Positions 28,230 to 37,176 of a stretch of DNA of 64,000 nucleotides are shown here, piece after piece. Made by a program: the position numbers and the translations under genes. The notes beneath the pieces were generated by a model. It saw only the letters and a list, made by a program, of their open reading frames with translations. It was not told where the DNA came from and made no database searches. The stretch lies in NCBI RefSeq assembly GCF_011764585.1, contig NZ_AP022853.1, positions 2,277,501 through 2,341,500 on the forward strand. The letters run 5' to 3'. Every line of letters starts with the position of its first letter. Within the stretch, counting starts at the first letter, position 1. The DNA comes from Sulfurimicrobium lacus. GTDB taxonomy: Bacteria > Pseudomonadota > Gammaproteobacteria > Burkholderiales > Sulfuricellaceae.

Positions 28230-29336
28230 CTACGACGACATGAGGTGAATGTGCTCACCGCGCAAACGCAGCGTGAGCGGTTGCCTTTCCGCGAGTGCAT
28301 ATCGCTCGGCGATATGCCGGGGCACGACCATTTTCAGCAGATCGTCCTTTGCACCCACCACGTTCATTATGACCCGGACGCGATCCCCCAGCATCACCAG
28401 TCTGGAGATGACAACCTCGACGGGATTGTCCATGCCGCCTTCAGGCGCATGATCGCGCGGCATCAACAGCACGCCGGCATCGGGTAACGACCAGGCCACC
28501 CGCGCGCCGGGCGGAAATGTTTCTTGCAATCGCACTTTGATCTCTCGCCCATTCCAGCGCAACACGGTGCATCCCTCCTGTGGGCAATGGGACAGCACCT
28601 CGCCGTCGAACAGGTTCTTGACGCCCACCAGCCTGGCGGATTCCCGTGTAGCGGGACGGTGCATGACGTCCAGTGGCGACCCGGATTGTAGCGAGTTTCC
28701 ATGCATCAGGATGGTCATGCGGTCGGCCAGCATGACGGCCTCGTCCAGATCGTGGGTGACGAGCACCACCGGCATGTTCAACTCCCGGCGCAATTCGGCG
28801 AGCTCGTCGTAGAGCTTCTCGCGAGTGGCGCGATCCACGGCAGAGAAAGGTTCGTCGAGCAGCAATACGTGTGGGTCGCGCGCCAAAGCGCGAGCCACCG
28901 CGACGCGCTGTTGCTGACCGCCGGAAAGCTGGCGCGGACGGCGCGATTCCAGCCCGTCAAGATGCACCTTGCCCAGCAATCCCCGCGCTCGTTCATGCGA
29001 ATTTTGACTTCCCGGATCGTCCATGCCCTCCAGCACGTTTTCCAGCACGGTGAGGTGCGGAAATAGGGCGTAGTTCTGGAACACCATGCCGATGCGTCGC
29101 CGGGCGGTGGGGAGGTTGACGCCGGCAGCAGTGTCTAGCCAGACCTCCCCGCCACATTCGATGCGGCCTTGATGGGGGGTGTAAAGCCCGGCGATGGCGC
29201 GCAGCAGGGTGGATTTGCCGCTGCCGGAAGGCCCAACCAGCGCCAGCACTTCGCCGGGGGCGCAGCTCAATTCCGCATCGAGCGGAATCGGCGCGGTTTG
29301 GCTCAGTCTGGCGTTGAGTTCCGACATCTCAGTCAT
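28230..29336 (-). CDS. modC: Molybdate ABC transporter ATP-binding protein
   Basis: A 368-residue ATPase of the molybdate/tungstate importer, with Walker A GPSGSGKSTLL, Q-loop VFQNYALFP, signature LSGGQQQR, Walker B VLLLDEPFSAVD and switch H (VTHDLDEA). The C-terminal third (about residues 240-368) is a TOBE/Mop-type oxyanion-binding domain. The start at 29336 gives the ATGACTGA 8-bp overlap with modB. It completes modABC. The same operon seems to continue into OsmC, a lipoprotein and SufC/SufB-like genes. Confidence 0.9.
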   Translation of the reverse strand: MTEMSELNARLSQTAPIPLDAELSCAPGEVLALVGPSGSGKSTLLRAIAGLYTPHQGRIECGGEVWLDTAAGVNLPTARRRIGMVFQNYALFPHLTVLENVLEGMDDPGSQNSHERARGLLGKVHLDGLESRRPRQLSGGQQQRVAVARALARDPHVLLLDEPFSAVDRATREKLYDELAELRRELNMPVVLVTHDLDEAVMLADRMTILMHGNSLQSGSPLDVMHRPATRESARLVGVKNLFDGEVLSHCPQEGCTVLRWNGREIKVRLQETFPPGARVAWSLPDAGVLLMPRDHAPEGGMDNPVEVVISRLVMLGDRVRVIMNVVGAKDDLLKMVVPRHIAERYALAERQPLTLRLRGEHIHLMSS

Positions 29337-30000
29337 GGCGCACTTCCTTGACCCAATTGGTGGCAAAGTAGGACAAGCCGATGGCGGCGAGCGAAATGAT
29401 CAGCAATGCCGCCGACATCAACCCGGCCGCCGCCGTATCGAAAGCCTGCACTCGGTCATAGATGGAAATGGCGATGGTGCGTGTTTCGCCGGGAATGCTG
29501 CCACCCACCATCAACACCACGCCGAATTCGCCCAATGTGTGGGCAAAGGTGAGCACCAGCGCGGAAACGATGCCCGGCCAGGCGAGCGGCAGTTCGATGC
29601 GGGTGAGCTGGCGGAGCCGCGACATGCCGCAACAGCGCGCCGCTTCGCGCACTTCCGGCGCAATCGCTTCGAAAGCGCGCTGCATCGGCTGAATGGCAAA
29701 AGGCAGGTTGAAGATGACGGAGGCGACCAGTAATCCGGCAAAGGAAAACGTCAACTGGTGGCCGGACAGGGATTCATACCATCTGCCAAGCGGGGAATTC
29801 CCCCCCATCGCCACCAGCAAATAGAACCCCAGCACTGTCGGCGGCAGCACCAGCGGCAAGGCCAGCAACGCTTCCGCCAGCACCTTGCCGCGAAATTGAT
29901 GCCATGCCAGCTTGCGCCCTGCCCAGATGCCGAAGGGCAGCAAGACCAGCATGGTGCCCAAGGCCAGCTTGAGCGAGAGTTCGAGAGCAAGCCAATCCAT
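29329..30000 (-). CDS. modB: Molybdate ABC transporter permease
   Basis: Inner-membrane permease of 223 residues with five hydrophobic segments and the EAA-type loop (AFEAIAPEVREAARCCGMSRLRQLTRIELPLAWPG), which contacts the ATPase. It is 11 bp after modA and overlaps modC by 8 bp. Substrate is molybdate or tungstate by operon context. Confidence 0.92.
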   Translation of the reverse strand: MDWLALELSLKLALGTMLVLLPFGIWAGRKLAWHQFRGKVLAEALLALPLVLPPTVLGFYLLVAMGGNSPLGRWYESLSGHQLTFSFAGLLVASVIFNLPFAIQPMQRAFEAIAPEVREAARCCGMSRLRQLTRIELPLAWPGIVSALVLTFAHTLGEFGVVLMVGGSIPGETRTIAISIYDRVQAFDTAAAGLMSAALLIISLAAIGLSYFATNWVKEVRHD

Positions 30001-30011
30001 GTCGTACTACC

Positions 30012-30797
30012 TCACAATTCGCCCGGCAGCAAGAAGCCGTATTTCTTCATGATGGCGCGCGCCGCCGGTTGCTGCATGTAGCGATAAAAGGTCTGCGTGG
30101 TCTCGCCTGCGCCCTTGAGCAGCACCATGCGCTGTTTGAGCGGCTCGTGCCAGGTATCCGGGATCAGCGCGAAATCGCCCAGCTTAGCGACGGCGGGCGC
30201 CTTGGCCAGCGAATAGGCGATGATCCCCCCTTGCGTGCTACCGGAAGTGGCGAACTGCGCAGTCTGTGAGACGTTTTCGCCCAGCACCAGCTTGTCCTTG
30301 ATCCGCTCCCACAGTTCGGCGTGCTTCAGCGCTTCCTCGGCGCGCTTGCCATAGGGGGCGTGTTCCGGGTTGGCGATGGCGAATTTCTTGAGCCGCCCGT
30401 CGGTAAGCGCGGTGGCAAGGTCTTTGAATTCTCCGTCCGCTTTCAATGGTGAGCCGTGGGGAACGATGATGCCGATGCGCCCGACGGCATAAAGCTCTCC
30501 ACGATCCATTGTTTTGCCTGCATCTGCCAGTTTGAATACGAACCCCTCGTCCGCCGAGAGGAACATCTGGAATGGCGCGTTTTGCTCGATCTGGCGATAG
30601 AAGTTGCCGGAGGAACCGAACACCAGTTTCACCTCGCCCTTCCCGTCATCCCTGAATCTGGCGGCGATTTCCTCCAGCGCGAACTTGAGATCGGCGGCAC
30701 CCGCAACCACCGGGCTGTCCGCCCAGGCAGGAACTGCACTAGAAGCCAGCAGCGCTAGCCCCAGCAACCAGAACTGCATTCGTTTAAAAAAGCTCAT
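30012..30797 (-). CDS. modA: Molybdate-binding periplasmic protein
   Basis: A 261-residue solute-binding protein with a signal peptide (FWLLGLALLASSAVPAWA) and the oxyanion-binding start VVAGAADLKFALEEIAARF, followed by KLVFGSSGNFYRQIEQ, as in ModA. AAGGAG eight bases upstream of the ATG at 30797 sets the start. A 24-bp palindrome and a candidate promoter lie just upstream, with the short ModE-like gene beyond them, so it is probably repressed when molybdate is abundant. Confidence 0.9.
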   Translation of the reverse strand: MSFFKRMQFWLLGLALLASSAVPAWADSPVVAGAADLKFALEEIAARFRDDGKGEVKLVFGSSGNFYRQIEQNAPFQMFLSADEGFVFKLADAGKTMDRGELYAVGRIGIIVPHGSPLKADGEFKDLATALTDGRLKKFAIANPEHAPYGKRAEEALKHAELWERIKDKLVLGENVSQTAQFATSGSTQGGIIAYSLAKAPAVAKLGDFALIPDTWHEPLKQRMVLLKGAGETTQTFYRYMQQPAARAIMKKYGFLLPGEL

Positions 30798-30815
30798 GAT
30801 CATTGCTCCTTGTAT

Positions 30816-30839
30816 CGCTATGTCAATATTGACATAGCG
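30816..30839. promoter_or_regulatory. ModE-type operator palindrome
   Basis: A perfect 24-bp inverted repeat, half-site CGCTATGTCAAT followed by its complement. It resembles known ModE boxes (CGCTATATA-type half-sites separated by about six bases). It lies 19-42 bases upstream of the modA start, just after the candidate -10 element, where a bound repressor would block transcription. The gene for a ModE-like DNA-binding protein is directly upstream. Confidence 0.75.
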
Positions 30840-30868
30840 TCAATAACAATAAAGGCCGGGAGCGTCAA
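30840..30868 (-). promoter_or_regulatory. Candidate modA promoter
   Basis: On the minus strand, TTGACG (30863-30868) and TATTGA (30840-30845) are 17 bp apart, a usual sigma-70 spacing; the -10 is a weak match. The ModE-type palindrome starts immediately downstream. Position relative to modA supports the call. Confidence 0.45.
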
Positions 30869-30897
30869 GCAAACGGGGCAAACGGAGCATGAATAAT

Positions 30898-31266
30898 TCA
30901 GTCCTTGCACAGCAGTAAAGCAGCGAGCGAATTGATGGAGTCGGTCGCGGCTGCCTGACAGGCGCTCTCGATGGTATCGTAGTGGCGCAGCAATGCGTCA
31001 CCAAGAGGCGTGAGCCGGGCGCTGCCGCCACCCTTGCCGCCGACCGAGCGCTCCACGACGGGCTGAACGAAGCCCTGATTCATCGTATCGATGAGGAGCC
31101 AGGCACGCTTGTAAGGTATGCCGAGCGCACGCGCCGCCGCCGAGATGGAACCGGTTTCGGCAACCGCACGCAACAAATCGATTTTGCCAGGGCCTACGGC
31201 CAGCTTGGGGCCAAAGGTGATGCGTGGGCGGATAATGGCGATATTGGGTGTCGATTTACGCTGCAT
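30898..31266 (-). CDS. modE: ModE-like repressor, N-terminal domain only
   Basis: A 122-residue winged-helix protein of the ModE N-terminal type. The core is KIDLLRAVAETGSISAAARALGIPYKRAWLLIDTMN, the LysR-like helix-turn-helix, with LTPLGDALLRHY following. The molybdate-sensing C-terminal Mop domains of full-length ModE (about 260 residues) are missing; the frame ends with a stop shortly after the DNA-binding part. It is directly upstream of the modA operator. The ATG at 31266 has no strong ribosome site; an in-frame upstream start at 31353 adds residues with no family match. Confidence 0.75.
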   Translation of the reverse strand: MQRKSTPNIAIIRPRITFGPKLAVGPGKIDLLRAVAETGSISAAARALGIPYKRAWLLIDTMNQGFVQPVVERSVGGKGGGSARLTPLGDALLRHYDTIESACQAAATDSINSLAALLLCKD

Positions 31267-31395
31267 ATCTGTGGTTTGGGTATAAATATGGAGGAAGATA
31301 GATAATCTTATTCCAGTTTCGACCTGTTCACTCACTCGAATAAGCGCTGCCACCAGTGCCTGCGGTTGTTGGGTAGCGGCGCATCGTCGTCTTGA

Positions 31396-32097
31396 TCAGT
31401 TTGCAGCCCAGGCCAAGTATACACCTGCACCTATCACCAGCACCCCGCAACCCTGGCGAAAGCGCAACGCGCCTCGGCTGCGCTCGTTCCAGTCCAGATA
31501 ACGCTGCACCATGCCGGCGGCGGAACCGGCGGCGACGATGACCGAGCAGTGACCCACGCCGTAGGCGAGCAGCAGCGAAGCGGCAAACAACGGCGAGGTG
31601 GCGGCGCTGCTGAAGGCCACGCCCAGCACCGGCGCCATGTAGGCGAAAGTGCAAGGGCCGAGCGCGATGCCGAACACCAGCCCCAGCACCAGCGCGGACA
31701 GCAAGCCTTTGCGTGCGATGGGCACGCTGGCGGGGCTCTTCCACGGCGAGGGCAGCAAACCGAGCAGGTAAAGGCCGACCAGCAGGAAAACGCCTGCGAC
31801 AAGATAATTGGCCCATGGCCCCAAATCCCCGGCAATGCGTCCCAGCGATGCCGTGACCACCCCGATTACGGCGATGGTAACCAGGATGCCGACGGCGAAC
31901 AGCCCGGAGAGCGCAAAGGCGCGCTTGCCACTGGCCATCCCCTGGCCGTTAATGAACCCCACGATGAGCGGAATGCCGGCCAGATGGCAGGGGCTGAGCA
32001 GCATGCTCGCCACGCCCCACAGCGCCGCCGCTGCCAGCGCCCAGACCGGTGCACCTGAAAGGCCGTTATTCAGCGCCTCGAAGAGTTCCCCGATCAT
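31396..32097 (-). CDS. CcdA-like transmembrane thiol-redox protein
   Basis: A 233-residue integral membrane protein with six helices. One cysteine is in the first conserved helix (MLLSPCHLAGIPLIVGF) and one in the fourth (GIALGPCTFAYMAPVLG), the pair that shuttles electrons from cytoplasmic thioredoxin outward in CcdA proteins. Its start overlaps the stop of the exported thioredoxin-like gene by 4 bp, so the pair likely works as a periplasmic reductant system. Confidence 0.85.
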   Translation of the reverse strand: MIGELFEALNNGLSGAPVWALAAAALWGVASMLLSPCHLAGIPLIVGFINGQGMASGKRAFALSGLFAVGILVTIAVIGVVTASLGRIAGDLGPWANYLVAGVFLLVGLYLLGLLPSPWKSPASVPIARKGLLSALVLGLVFGIALGPCTFAYMAPVLGVAFSSAATSPLFAASLLLAYGVGHCSVIVAAGSAAGMVQRYLDWNERSRGALRFRQGCGVLVIGAGVYLAWAAN

Positions 32098-32498
32098 CGC
32101 GCCCCGCCCGCTTCGGCAAACGCGAAATCGAGTTCACGCCATTTGCCGAGGATCTGCTCGCGGGAATAGAAACCCTCGTGGCGAAACAATTCCTTCCCAT
32201 CCGCGTTATAGAAGACCTGCGTCGGGATCACCCGGATGCGGTAGGGTGTCGCGGCTTCAGGCGCTTTCCATACGTCGATGAAGACGACCTCGAACTTGCC
32301 GGCGTATTCATCCCGCAGTTTTTCCAGAATGGGCGCCATCTGCTTGCAGGGGATACATTTTCCGGCACCGAGGTCGACCAACCGGGGCTTGGCTGTCTTT
32401 GCAGACGTAACAGTCGTTTCGGCGGCGCCGGCACTTGAGACTGTCAAGGCGGCTACTGCCATTGCGACGGGTATCGCCACTTTGACTACTTTGCTCAT
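32094..32498 (-). CDS. Exported thioredoxin-family protein
   Basis: A 134-residue protein with a signal peptide (VVKVAIPVAMAVAALTVSSAGA) and a thioredoxin domain with active site CIPC (LGAGKCIPCKQMAP) and cis-proline VIPTQVFYNADG. GGAG lies shortly before the ATG at 32498. The frame is open 26 codons upstream, but that part looks like a remnant of another gene. It is coupled by a 4-bp overlap to the CcdA-like gene and is probably its periplasmic partner. Confidence 0.85.
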   Translation of the reverse strand: MSKVVKVAIPVAMAVAALTVSSAGAAETTVTSAKTAKPRLVDLGAGKCIPCKQMAPILEKLRDEYAGKFEVVFIDVWKAPEAATPYRIRVIPTQVFYNADGKELFRHEGFYSREQILGKWRELDFAFAEAGGAR

Positions 32499-32604
32499 AA
32501 ACTCCGCGATATGGACGGACCGCCACATCAGGGCGAGGATGGAAGGATGTAAGACAGCATCAGCAGTATCGGCCATAAAAGAACCCCATTGTATTAAGTT
32601 ACCC

Positions 32605-32654
32605 AGCTTTAAAAAATAGCCCGCAAAGCTAGCGCTCCCCTTGTGGCGCTAGCT
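32605..32654 (-). terminator. Rho-independent-like terminator after HD-GYP gene
   Basis: A perfect 9-bp stem (AGCTAGCGC at 32627-32635 with GCGCTAGCT at 32646-32654, 10-base loop) starts at the stop codon of the HD-GYP gene, followed on the minus strand by GCGGGCTATTTTTTAAA. The T-run is about ten bases beyond the stem, so termination efficiency is uncertain. Confidence 0.6.
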
Positions 32655-33387
32655 ATACCCCAAAAATTTCTCTGCGCCTCTCCTCCAACAATACCTTTAG
32701 TTCCGGCTCGGTGCGCTCTACCACCTGTTCGGCCAAATTCGGCGCAAGTTGCATGAACCGTTCAATGATTTCCGGATCGAAGTGACTCCCGCTTTCCTTT
32801 TCCAGGATGCCCAGCGTTTGCGGCAAGGCGAATGCGGTCTTGTAGGACCGTGCCGCCAGCAAGGCATCGAAGACATCGATGACCGCGAAAATGCGTGCCA
32901 TGACTGGAATGGCTTCTCCGGTGAGACCAGCGGGGTAGCCGCTGCCATCGTAGCGCTCGTGGTGGTGAAGCACGACGGGAATGGCATCCTGAAACCAGGG
33001 CATGTCGGCGAGAAGTTTTTCTCCCATCACCGGATGCTCCCGCATCACCGCCCACTCGTCCTGATCAAGCGCAGCCTGTTTCAGGAGGATCTTGTCGGGG
33101 ATGCCTATTTTGCCTACGTCGTGCAGAAATGCGCCTTTCATCAAACTGCGTATTTCCTTCTTGTTAAGTCCGCATGACTCACCGAACAGGCTCGCGAGAT
33201 AGGTCACCCGGAAATTGTGCGCCCCCGTTTCGTGATCCCGCAAAGTGGCCGCATGACCCAAAGACTGGGCGATGCGGATGTTGTACTCCAGCTCCATGGT
33301 GCGCCGCCGCGCCCACTCCTGCCCCCAAAACACGGTAGGCACGGTGCCGCTGGCGACGGAAATCAGCAGGGTCGTCTCTAGCAACAT
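32653..33387 (-). CDS. HD-GYP domain phosphodiesterase
   Basis: Cytoplasmic or membrane-tethered enzyme that degrades cyclic di-GMP. The 244-residue protein has a short hydrophobic N-terminus and an HD-GYP domain with FLHDVGKIGIPD (HD at about residues 89-90) and HHHERYDGSGYPAGL, the GYP signature. Start uncertain: an ATG at 33387 is preferred to a TTG 21 bases upstream, neither with a clear ribosome site. It is 54 bp from the ion-channel gene upstream. Confidence 0.88.
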   Translation of the reverse strand: MLLETTLLISVASGTVPTVFWGQEWARRRTMELEYNIRIAQSLGHAATLRDHETGAHNFRVTYLASLFGESCGLNKKEIRSLMKGAFLHDVGKIGIPDKILLKQAALDQDEWAVMREHPVMGEKLLADMPWFQDAIPVVLHHHERYDGSGYPAGLTGEAIPVMARIFAVIDVFDALLAARSYKTAFALPQTLGILEKESGSHFDPEIIERFMQLAPNLAEQVVERTEPELKVLLEERRREIFGV

Positions 33388-33441
33388 GGCCGATCGCTTT
33401 TGCGGCAAGACGCCAGCGAGAAAACCGTCGATTTCCGCGAC

Positions 33442-34035
33442 TCAGGAAACATGATCGTGCTCCGCCGACGCCACGCGGGTCAGCTTGTTCTGGTGCGCAT
33501 AGATGACGATCGCCATGAAAACGCCACTTTGAACCACGCCGAGGATCGCCTCCACCGATACGCCAAGCATGGCATTAAGGGTTTGCGGCACCCAGTCGCC
33601 CGAGCCCAATGTGGTGAATATGACTGTGGAAATATAAAGCGCCGTCAGAAAGCTGTGATCACGGATGGACGCAAGGTTTTCCGCACCGATGGAAGCGTTG
33701 AAATGGAACAACTGAAAGACATCGAACAGGTAAAAAAGCAGGGCAAAATAAATGATCGTGATTGCGGTGATTTCCAGATACAGCGCGACGATACGTATCA
33801 AGGTCGCATGCAATGGGTGAGGCACACGGCTGAACAAAAACAGCATTACATCCAAGAACATCAAACGAACCAGAACGATATAAACAATGTCCGCGAATAG
33901 AAAAACCTCGCGGTTCTCCGCAAAAAACAGGGGAGACTGGTTGCGCCAAGCCCATTCCCCAAAAAGCGGGACGAGAAGCAGCGGCAATAGCAGCGGCACC
34001 CAGTTCAAATTCGGTGTGGAGGTTATTTTCGTCAT
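33442..34035 (-). CDS. Two-helix-type ion channel
   Basis: A 197-residue membrane protein with four to six hydrophobic segments and a pore loop FTTLGSGDWVP in the position of the potassium-channel filter, in an Ion_trans_2 type arrangement of helix-pore-helix near the C-terminus. The canonical TVGYGD is TLGSGD here, so potassium selectivity is plausible but not certain. The N-terminal part is a further pair of helices. No regulatory domain follows. Neighbours are an HD-GYP protein and an RND pump. Confidence 0.75.
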   Translation of the reverse strand: MTKITSTPNLNWVPLLLPLLLVPLFGEWAWRNQSPLFFAENREVFLFADIVYIVLVRLMFLDVMLFLFSRVPHPLHATLIRIVALYLEITAITIIYFALLFYLFDVFQLFHFNASIGAENLASIRDHSFLTALYISTVIFTTLGSGDWVPQTLNAMLGVSVEAILGVVQSGVFMAIVIYAHQNKLTRVASAEHDHVS

Positions 34036-34095
34036 ATCTCAATCAGGCGGTGAACGTCTGCTGTAATTGAAGAATAGGCAATTTCGGCTGGTTTC

Positions 34096-37000
34096 TCATT
34101 TCTTCCTGTCCGCCATCCAGACATAGAACATGGGCAGGTAGAACAGGCTCATGAAGGTACCCACCAGCAGCCCGCCGATAGCGGCGTCCGCCAGAGGAGA
34201 GAGCCGCTCCAGCCCGATGGCGTGTTCGATTGCGATGGGCAGCATACCGGCGATGGTGGCGAGCGCGGTCATCAGGATCGGGCGGTAGCGCAGTTTCACG
34301 GAACCTTCGGCCGCCTCCACGGCGCTCTGCCCTTCATTGCGCCGTTCCTGGATAAAGTCCACCAGCAGGATGGAGTTCTTGATGATGATGGAGAACAGCA
34401 GCACGACGCCGAGTATCGCCGACAGTGCCAGCGCCTTGCCGAAAGCGAGCAGGCCCCACATCGCGCCGATGATGGACAGCGGCAGGATCAGCACCGACAA
34501 AAGCCCCAGACCCACGCTGCGGTAGGCCGGCACCAGCACGCCGAAGAGCAGCAGCACGCCCAGCCCGAGGCCGACAAACATGCGCTTGCCGGACTCCTTG
34601 GAGGAAGCGAAATCGCCCTCGTCGCTGTAGCTCACGTCTTTCGGCATGACCTTGGCCACGGCGGCCACGGCTTCGTCGGAGAGCAGGCTGATGGGCTTGG
34701 TGTTGCGATAGGCGAATACGTCCAGGGCGTAATGGATGCCGTCGGTGGTGAGAATGGCGGTGGCTGGCTGGCGCTCGATATGAGCGACTTGGCCCAGTGA
34801 CACCGCCTCGCCGCTGGGCAGCTGGATCGGCAACAGCATCAGCGCCTGCGGATTGGCGCGGTAGGCATCGCTGAAATAGGTGCGCACCGGCAGGCTGCCG
34901 ACCGATGGCAATTTGCTCAGACTGGCCACTGGCAGGCCTTTCAGGGGCAACTGACCGACCACCTGATCGGGTGTCGCGCCCAAGGCACGGAGTTTTTCCT
35001 CATCAAGCACCAGCACGGCTTCTTCGCTGTTTCTGTCCCAACTGGTGGACACCGTGGTGACGCCCGGCACCGTCCTCAGCGCCGCCACGACATCGTTGGC
35101 GGTTTTTGCCAGCACATGCCAGTCCTCGCTCACAAGGCGGATGTCGATCGGCGCCTTGATGGTGGACAGGGCGGTGGCGCCGGAGTCGAACACGTCGGCG
35201 CTGACAATGCCTGGCACCGCCGCCAGCTGTTTGCGCAAATCGGCCTCGATGCCCCAGCTGCTTTGCGTACGGTGCAGGCGATCGACATAGGTGATGGTAT
35301 AAGTCGCCTCGCCCGGCAACTGGCCGGAGCCCAGGGACAGGATGCCGGCCTCCGAACCGAAGGCAGCGCTGATACGCTCGATGCGCTTGTCCTGCGCCAG
35401 CGTGCGCTCGAAATCCTTGAGACGCGCTTCGGCCAGCGCCACCGGCACGTTGCCGCCGAACTTGACGTGCACCTTGACGATGCCGGTGTCCATCGGCGGC
35501 ATGGCGTCGCGGCCGATCAGCGGCATGACGACCTTCACGCTGGCCGCCAGCAGGATGACCGCGGGCAGCACCAGCAAGGTACGCCGCAGCCAGCTTCCCG
35601 CCAAGGCGTAGCGCAACATGCCGACATAAAGCCCCGCGCCGGGCGCCAGCGTGCGCTGATAGAGCCGTTCGATAGCCTGTTCCCAGCGGTTCTTCGGCGG
35701 CAGGCCGTTGCGGTACCAGTAGGCGGAAAGTTTGGGGATGAACGTGATGGCCAGGAAATAAGACACCAGCACCGCGATCAATACGGGGCGGACCAGGTGG
35801 GAGAAAATCGCCTCGGGGAAGCCGCCCACATACATCAGCGGGGCGATCACCACCACCGTAGCGACGGTGCCGACCAGGATGGGCGAGAGCACTTCCTCGG
35901 TGCCGTGCCGGATGGCGGTTTCCACATCCTCCTTGAGTTCCTCCAGGTGGCGCTCGATATTCTCCAGCACCACCACGGCATCGTCCACCAGCATCCCCAG
36001 GGCCAGGATGATGCCGGTCATGACGGTGATGTTGAGCTCCTTGCCCATCAGCCAGAGTATCGCCAGGGTAAGCAGGAAGACCAGCGGGATACTGATGAGG
36101 GAAGTCACCACCGCGCGCCAGTTGGCGAGGAAAAACAGCATCACCAGGGCGACGAAGATGACGGCGTCGCGCAACGCATCGATCATATTGGCGTTGGAGG
36201 TCTCGATCAACTCCTCCTGCGTGTCGGCAACGGCAAACTCGACATTCGGATAGCGCGCCTTGAGACCGGGCAGGATGCGGTTGGCGTCGTCGATGGCGCC
36301 CTGCACGCTTTCGCCCGGCGCGCGCTGAATGGCGATGGCGACAGAGGGCTTGCCGTTGCCATGGAAGGCGGCAAAACGTTCGGCCTGGGTTAAATTGACC
36401 CGCGCCACATCGGAGAGCGTCAGGCCATTGGCGAGCGGCAGGCGGCGCAGGGCCTCGGCGCTGACGCGCTCGCCATAGACCGTGAGGGTAGCCAGCGTCC
36501 CTTTGCCTTGGGTGACGCCTACAGGATAGTCCCGTCCCAGCCTGGCCATGAGGTCCTGGAGCTGGGCCTGGCTGATGCGGTATCGCGCCAGTTGCAGCGG
36601 GTCGAACTCCACCCGTAAGGCAGGCTCGTAACCACCGAAGATTTCCACGTTGGCGATATGCGGCTGGGTAAGAAAGGCCGTGCGCAGGTCGTTTTCCGCA
36701 ATCAGCCGGATCTGGGCCAGGCTCGCCTGGCTGCCGGGTTTGGGAGACAGCGCCAGGGTCAGCACCGGGTTGGTGAAGGCGCCCACGGCATACACGGCAG
36801 AAGCGGGCGACTCCGGCGGCAGCTTGCCGCGCGCCCGAGAAAGGGCATTGTTGACGTCCAGTACCGCAGCATCCAGCCCCTTGGTGTACTCGAATTCGGC
36901 GCGCACGATGGACACTTCGTTCTTGTTGGTGCTTTGTACGTCGCGGATGCCGGACAGGGCATACAGCTCCTGCTCGATCGGCCGCGACACCTTCTGCGCC

Positions 37001-37173
37001 ACGGTCTGGGCGGCTGCACCCGGCAACTGGGTGATAACTGTCACTTGGGGCCGCTCGACATCGGGGTACATGTTGCGCGGCAGGTTGACATAGCCGACCA
37101 CCCCCAGCAGGGAGCCGATCACCAGAATCATGGCCAGCAGCAGGGGCCGGTCGTAGAAGAAACGGAACAGCAT
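34096..37173 (-). CDS. RND efflux transporter, inner-membrane permease
   Basis: Proton-driven efflux pump of 1025 residues. TM4 has GMLVDDAVVVLENIERH, with both aspartates, and TM10 has IIIKNSILLVDFIQERR, with the conserved lysine, so it belongs with hydrophobic-compound (HAE1) pumps rather than the CzcA metal group. It starts 4 bp after the adaptor stop. The operon TolC-adaptor-pump is coupled, through a one-base-scale junction, to a small thioredoxin and an ArsP-like permease upstream, which suggests an arsenical or thiol-related substrate, though this is inference. Confidence 0.9.
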   Translation of the reverse strand: MLFRFFYDRPLLLAMILVIGSLLGVVGYVNLPRNMYPDVERPQVTVITQLPGAAAQTVAQKVSRPIEQELYALSGIRDVQSTNKNEVSIVRAEFEYTKGLDAAVLDVNNALSRARGKLPPESPASAVYAVGAFTNPVLTLALSPKPGSQASLAQIRLIAENDLRTAFLTQPHIANVEIFGGYEPALRVEFDPLQLARYRISQAQLQDLMARLGRDYPVGVTQGKGTLATLTVYGERVSAEALRRLPLANGLTLSDVARVNLTQAERFAAFHGNGKPSVAIAIQRAPGESVQGAIDDANRILPGLKARYPNVEFAVADTQEELIETSNANMIDALRDAVIFVALVMLFFLANWRAVVTSLISIPLVFLLTLAILWLMGKELNITVMTGIILALGMLVDDAVVVLENIERHLEELKEDVETAIRHGTEEVLSPILVGTVATVVVIAPLMYVGGFPEAIFSHLVRPVLIAVLVSYFLAITFIPKLSAYWYRNGLPPKNRWEQAIERLYQRTLAPGAGLYVGMLRYALAGSWLRRTLLVLPAVILLAASVKVVMPLIGRDAMPPMDTGIVKVHVKFGGNVPVALAEARLKDFERTLAQDKRIERISAAFGSEAGILSLGSGQLPGEATYTITYVDRLHRTQSSWGIEADLRKQLAAVPGIVSADVFDSGATALSTIKAPIDIRLVSEDWHVLAKTANDVVAALRTVPGVTTVSTSWDRNSEEAVLVLDEEKLRALGATPDQVVGQLPLKGLPVASLSKLPSVGSLPVRTYFSDAYRANPQALMLLPIQLPSGEAVSLGQVAHIERQPATAILTTDGIHYALDVFAYRNTKPISLLSDEAVAAVAKVMPKDVSYSDEGDFASSKESGKRMFVGLGLGVLLLFGVLVPAYRSVGLGLLSVLILPLSIIGAMWGLLAFGKALALSAILGVVLLFSIIIKNSILLVDFIQERRNEGQSAVEAAEGSVKLRYRPILMTALATIAGMLPIAIEHAIGLERLSPLADAAIGGLLVGTFMSLFYLPMFYVWMADRKK

Positions 37174-37176
37174 GAT

